A DNA stretch of 7,981 nt, taken from positions 1-7,981 of the forward strand of contig CANJWF010000047.1 of NCBI GenBank assembly GCA_947478315.1, in the 5' to 3' direction. Both the position numbers and the translations under genes were made by a program. The notes beneath the pieces are model-generated. The model did no database searches. It was not told the origin of the DNA and saw only the letters and a list, made by a program, of their open reading frames with translations. Shown here piece after piece: positions 6,188 to 7,981 of the stretch. Position 1 is the first letter of the stretch. Every line of letters begins with the position of its first letter. The DNA is from Sphingobacteriaceae bacterium (GTDB lineage Bacteria > Bacteroidota > Bacteroidia > Sphingobacteriales > Sphingobacteriaceae).

Positions 6188-7981
6188 ATGCCATACCTAT
6201 TCAGAAATACTTTTTTGTGGAAGTGGAAACTGTTATTAATCCTAACCATTTTCATTACCAATAGCAGTCACGCACAATATTTCGGACAAAATAAAGTCCG
6301 ATATAAAACATTGGACTTCAAAGTGTACCAAACCCCTCATTTCGAGCTATACTACTACTTAAAAAACGATTCCTTAGTAAAACGCATGGCCCAAGAATCC
6401 GAAATTTGGTATCACCTACATCAACAACTTTTTCACGATAAATTCAAGAAAAAAAATCCCTTAATCATCTACAACAACCATCCCGATTTTCAACAAACCA
6501 CCGCCATAGATGGCGACATAAGCGTAGGAACAGGAGGAGTTACAGAAGCCCTAAAAAATCGTGTAGTCATGCCCATCATGGAGCTCAATCAGCAAACCCG
6601 GCATGTGCTCGGACACGAATTAGTACACGCATTCCAATACCATTCACTCCTATCAGGAGACTCAACCACCCTAGAAAATATCAATAATTTACCCCTATGG
6701 ATGGTCGAAGGCATGGCAGAATATCTATCTATAGGCAAAGTAGATGCCTACACCGCCATGTGGATGCGCGATGCCATGATTAATAAAGACATCCCATCCA
6801 TACGAGACCTAACCCTTAGCAACAAATACTTCCCATATCGATACGGACAAGCATTTTGGGCATTTATAGGTGCAACCTATCAAGACAGCATGGTAGTTCG
6901 TTTATTTAAAGAAACAGCACGTTATGGACTAGACTTCGCCATCGCTAAAACATTCGGATTTGATGAAAACACATTATCTGCCTTGTGGAAAAATGCAATC
7001 ATTTCAGCCTATAAACCCTTTTTAAAAGACACCAACAATACACTCATCGGGAATAAAATTATTCACGAAAAAAATGCTGGCAACATGAATGTAGCACCCG
7101 CCATTAGTCCCGATGGTAAGTACGTAGTTTTCTTATCCGAACGAGACTTATTTTCAATCGATTTATTTCTTGCAGATGCCAGAACAGGTAACATTATTCG
7201 AAAATTAAGTAGTAAAACATCCAATAGCCATATCGACGAATTTAATTTTATAGAATCAGCAGGCGCATGGTCTCCTGATAGCAAAAAATTCGCCTTCAGT
7301 ATTTTTAGCAAAGGACGCAATCAACTATTAATTATAGACATACAAACAGGTAAAACACTCAGTACCGAACCCATCCCCAACGTAGAGCAGTTTAGTAACT
7401 TATCATGGTCACCTCGAGGACAAGAAATTGCATTATCCGGATTAGCCAATGGACAAAGTGATTTGTACCTATATAACCTAGAAACTAAAAAAGTTACGCA
7501 GCTAACTAATGATGTTTTTTCCGATTACCAACCTCATTTTTCATCCGATGGGCAACAAATTGTTTTTTCCACCGATCGCGATTCATTCTCAACAGCCAAT
7601 AGCAAAGTAGCCATTACCTATAACTTAGCCATTCTTAATCTAACCAACCATCAAGTTAAAACACTACCCGTGTTCAAAGGAGCCAATAATCTAAATCCAC
7701 AATTTTCGCCAAACGATTCCCTTATCTACTTCCTTTCCAATAGAGATGGCTTTAGAAACCTATACCGTTACCATATTAAAACCCAAGAAACAAATCAATT
7801 AACCCATTATTTCACAGGAATATCAGGCATTACAGAATATTCCCCTGCACTCAGTTTATCACGAAACCAAAAACTAATATATTCTTTTTACAACAAACAA
7901 AAATATACACTATACGCCGCTAACATCAACGAATTTCATCCACTTGTAGTCTCCAAAGATTCCATCAATTTCGATGCAGCA
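6188..7981 (+). CDS. Secreted HExxH metallopeptidase with TolB-like PD40 propeller (3' end missing)
   Basis: An ATG at 6188 opens a frame of 598 codons with no stop, running off the window; the true length is unknown. A signal peptide is clear: basic residues, a hydrophobic core (about 14-24) and a likely cut after SSHA (residue 29), giving a periplasmic, outer-membrane or extracellular protein. Residues 45-280 look like a gluzincin peptidase (peptidase MA-like): GHELVHAFQYH (142-152) gives zinc ligands H143 and H147 with catalytic E144, and LPLWMVEGMAEYLS (168-181) offers E174 as third ligand. From about residue 300 there are six repeats of WD40-like PD40 (TolB) type, for example APAISPDGKYVVFLS (303-317), AWSPDSKKFAFS (360-371), LSWSPRGQEIALS (405-417), PHFSSDGQQIVFS (449-461) and PQFSPNDSLIYFLS (504-517), which predict a beta-propeller. 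Such proteins are often labelled TolB, but the peptidase domain shows it is not the Tol-Pal TolB. Substrate and role are unknown. Its position just behind the PBP suggests an envelope role. Confidence 0.88.
   Translation, partial: MPYLFRNTFLWKWKLLLILTIFITNSSHAQYFGQNKVRYKTLDFKVYQTPHFELYYYLKNDSLVKRMAQESEIWYHLHQQLFHDKFKKKNPLIIYNNHPDFQQTTAIDGDISVGTGGVTEALKNRVVMPIMELNQQTRHVLGHELVHAFQYHSLLSGDSTTLENINNLPLWMVEGMAEYLSIGKVDAYTAMWMRDAMINKDIPSIRDLTLSNKYFPYRYGQAFWAFIGATYQDSMVVRLFKETARYGLDFAIAKTFGFDENTLSALWKNAIISAYKPFLKDTNNTLIGNKIIHEKNAGNMNVAPAISPDGKYVVFLSERDLFSIDLFLADARTGNIIRKLSSKTSNSHIDEFNFIESAGAWSPDSKKFAFSIFSKGRNQLLIIDIQTGKTLSTEPIPNVEQFSNLSWSPRGQEIALSGLANGQSDLYLYNLETKKVTQLTNDVFSDYQPHFSSDGQQIVFSTDRDSFSTANSKVAITYNLAILNLTNHQVKTLPVFKGANNLNPQFSPNDSLIYFLSNRDGFRNLYRYHIKTQETNQLTHYFTGISGITEYSPALSLSRNQKLIYSFYNKQKYTLYAANINEFHPLVVSKDSINFDAA

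Noticed and set aside
7063..7320. An 85-codon minus-strand frame.
   Set aside because: The plus strand here encodes PD40 repeats with clear SPDG/SPDS motifs, so the minus frame is a shadow.
1..7981. tRNA, rRNA, CRISPR array, insertion sequence or defence-system genes.
   Set aside because: I looked on both strands and saw no cloverleaf with a conserved T-arm, no regularly spaced repeats, and no transposase, integrase or nuclease motifs.

Overview
The window looks like ordinary chromosome from a low-GC member of the Bacteroidota. The sequence is strongly A/T-rich. The main genes have no recognisable Shine-Dalgarno sequence; their starts sit in A/T-rich leaders, as is usual in that phylum. The spacers carry TAnnTTTG motifs of the Bacteroidota -7 type. 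The protein types also fit: a 67K-type SppA, a class A penicillin-binding protein, and a secreted metallopeptidase fused to TolB-like (PD40) propeller repeats. The genus cannot be named from what is visible. Two poorly coding spacers of 300-375 bases and long A-runs inside genes are compatible with a small or decaying genome, but that is inference.

Layout. On the minus strand, 1-761 is the 5' part of dnaE (replicative DNA polymerase III alpha subunit), cut by the window edge. A 375-base divergent spacer (762-1136) follows. It holds two back-to-back -7-like motifs and, just before the next gene, a set of mutually exclusive hairpins ending in a T-run. fthC (5-formyltetrahydrofolate cyclo-ligase, 1137-1724) lies on the plus strand. 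A second spacer of 300 bases (1725-2024) has no confident gene, but its minus strand holds an open frame interrupted by one stop.

The rest is a co-directional plus-strand cluster with an envelope theme: sppA (2025-3794, membrane-anchored signal-peptide peptidase), a class A penicillin-binding protein (3876-6164, peptidoglycan glycosyltransferase plus transpeptidase), and a secreted HELVH metallopeptidase with a PD40 propeller (6188 to the window end, 3' end missing). Gaps of 81 and 23 bases suggest co-transcription of the last three. Together they would handle leftover signal peptides, cell-wall synthesis and a periplasmic or surface proteolytic or scaffolding activity.

No clear novel defence, mobile or RNA system is visible. 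The best leads are the fthC leader, which has competing hairpins and a possible 6S-like small RNA placement, and the uncharacterised peptidase-propeller protein behind the PBP.
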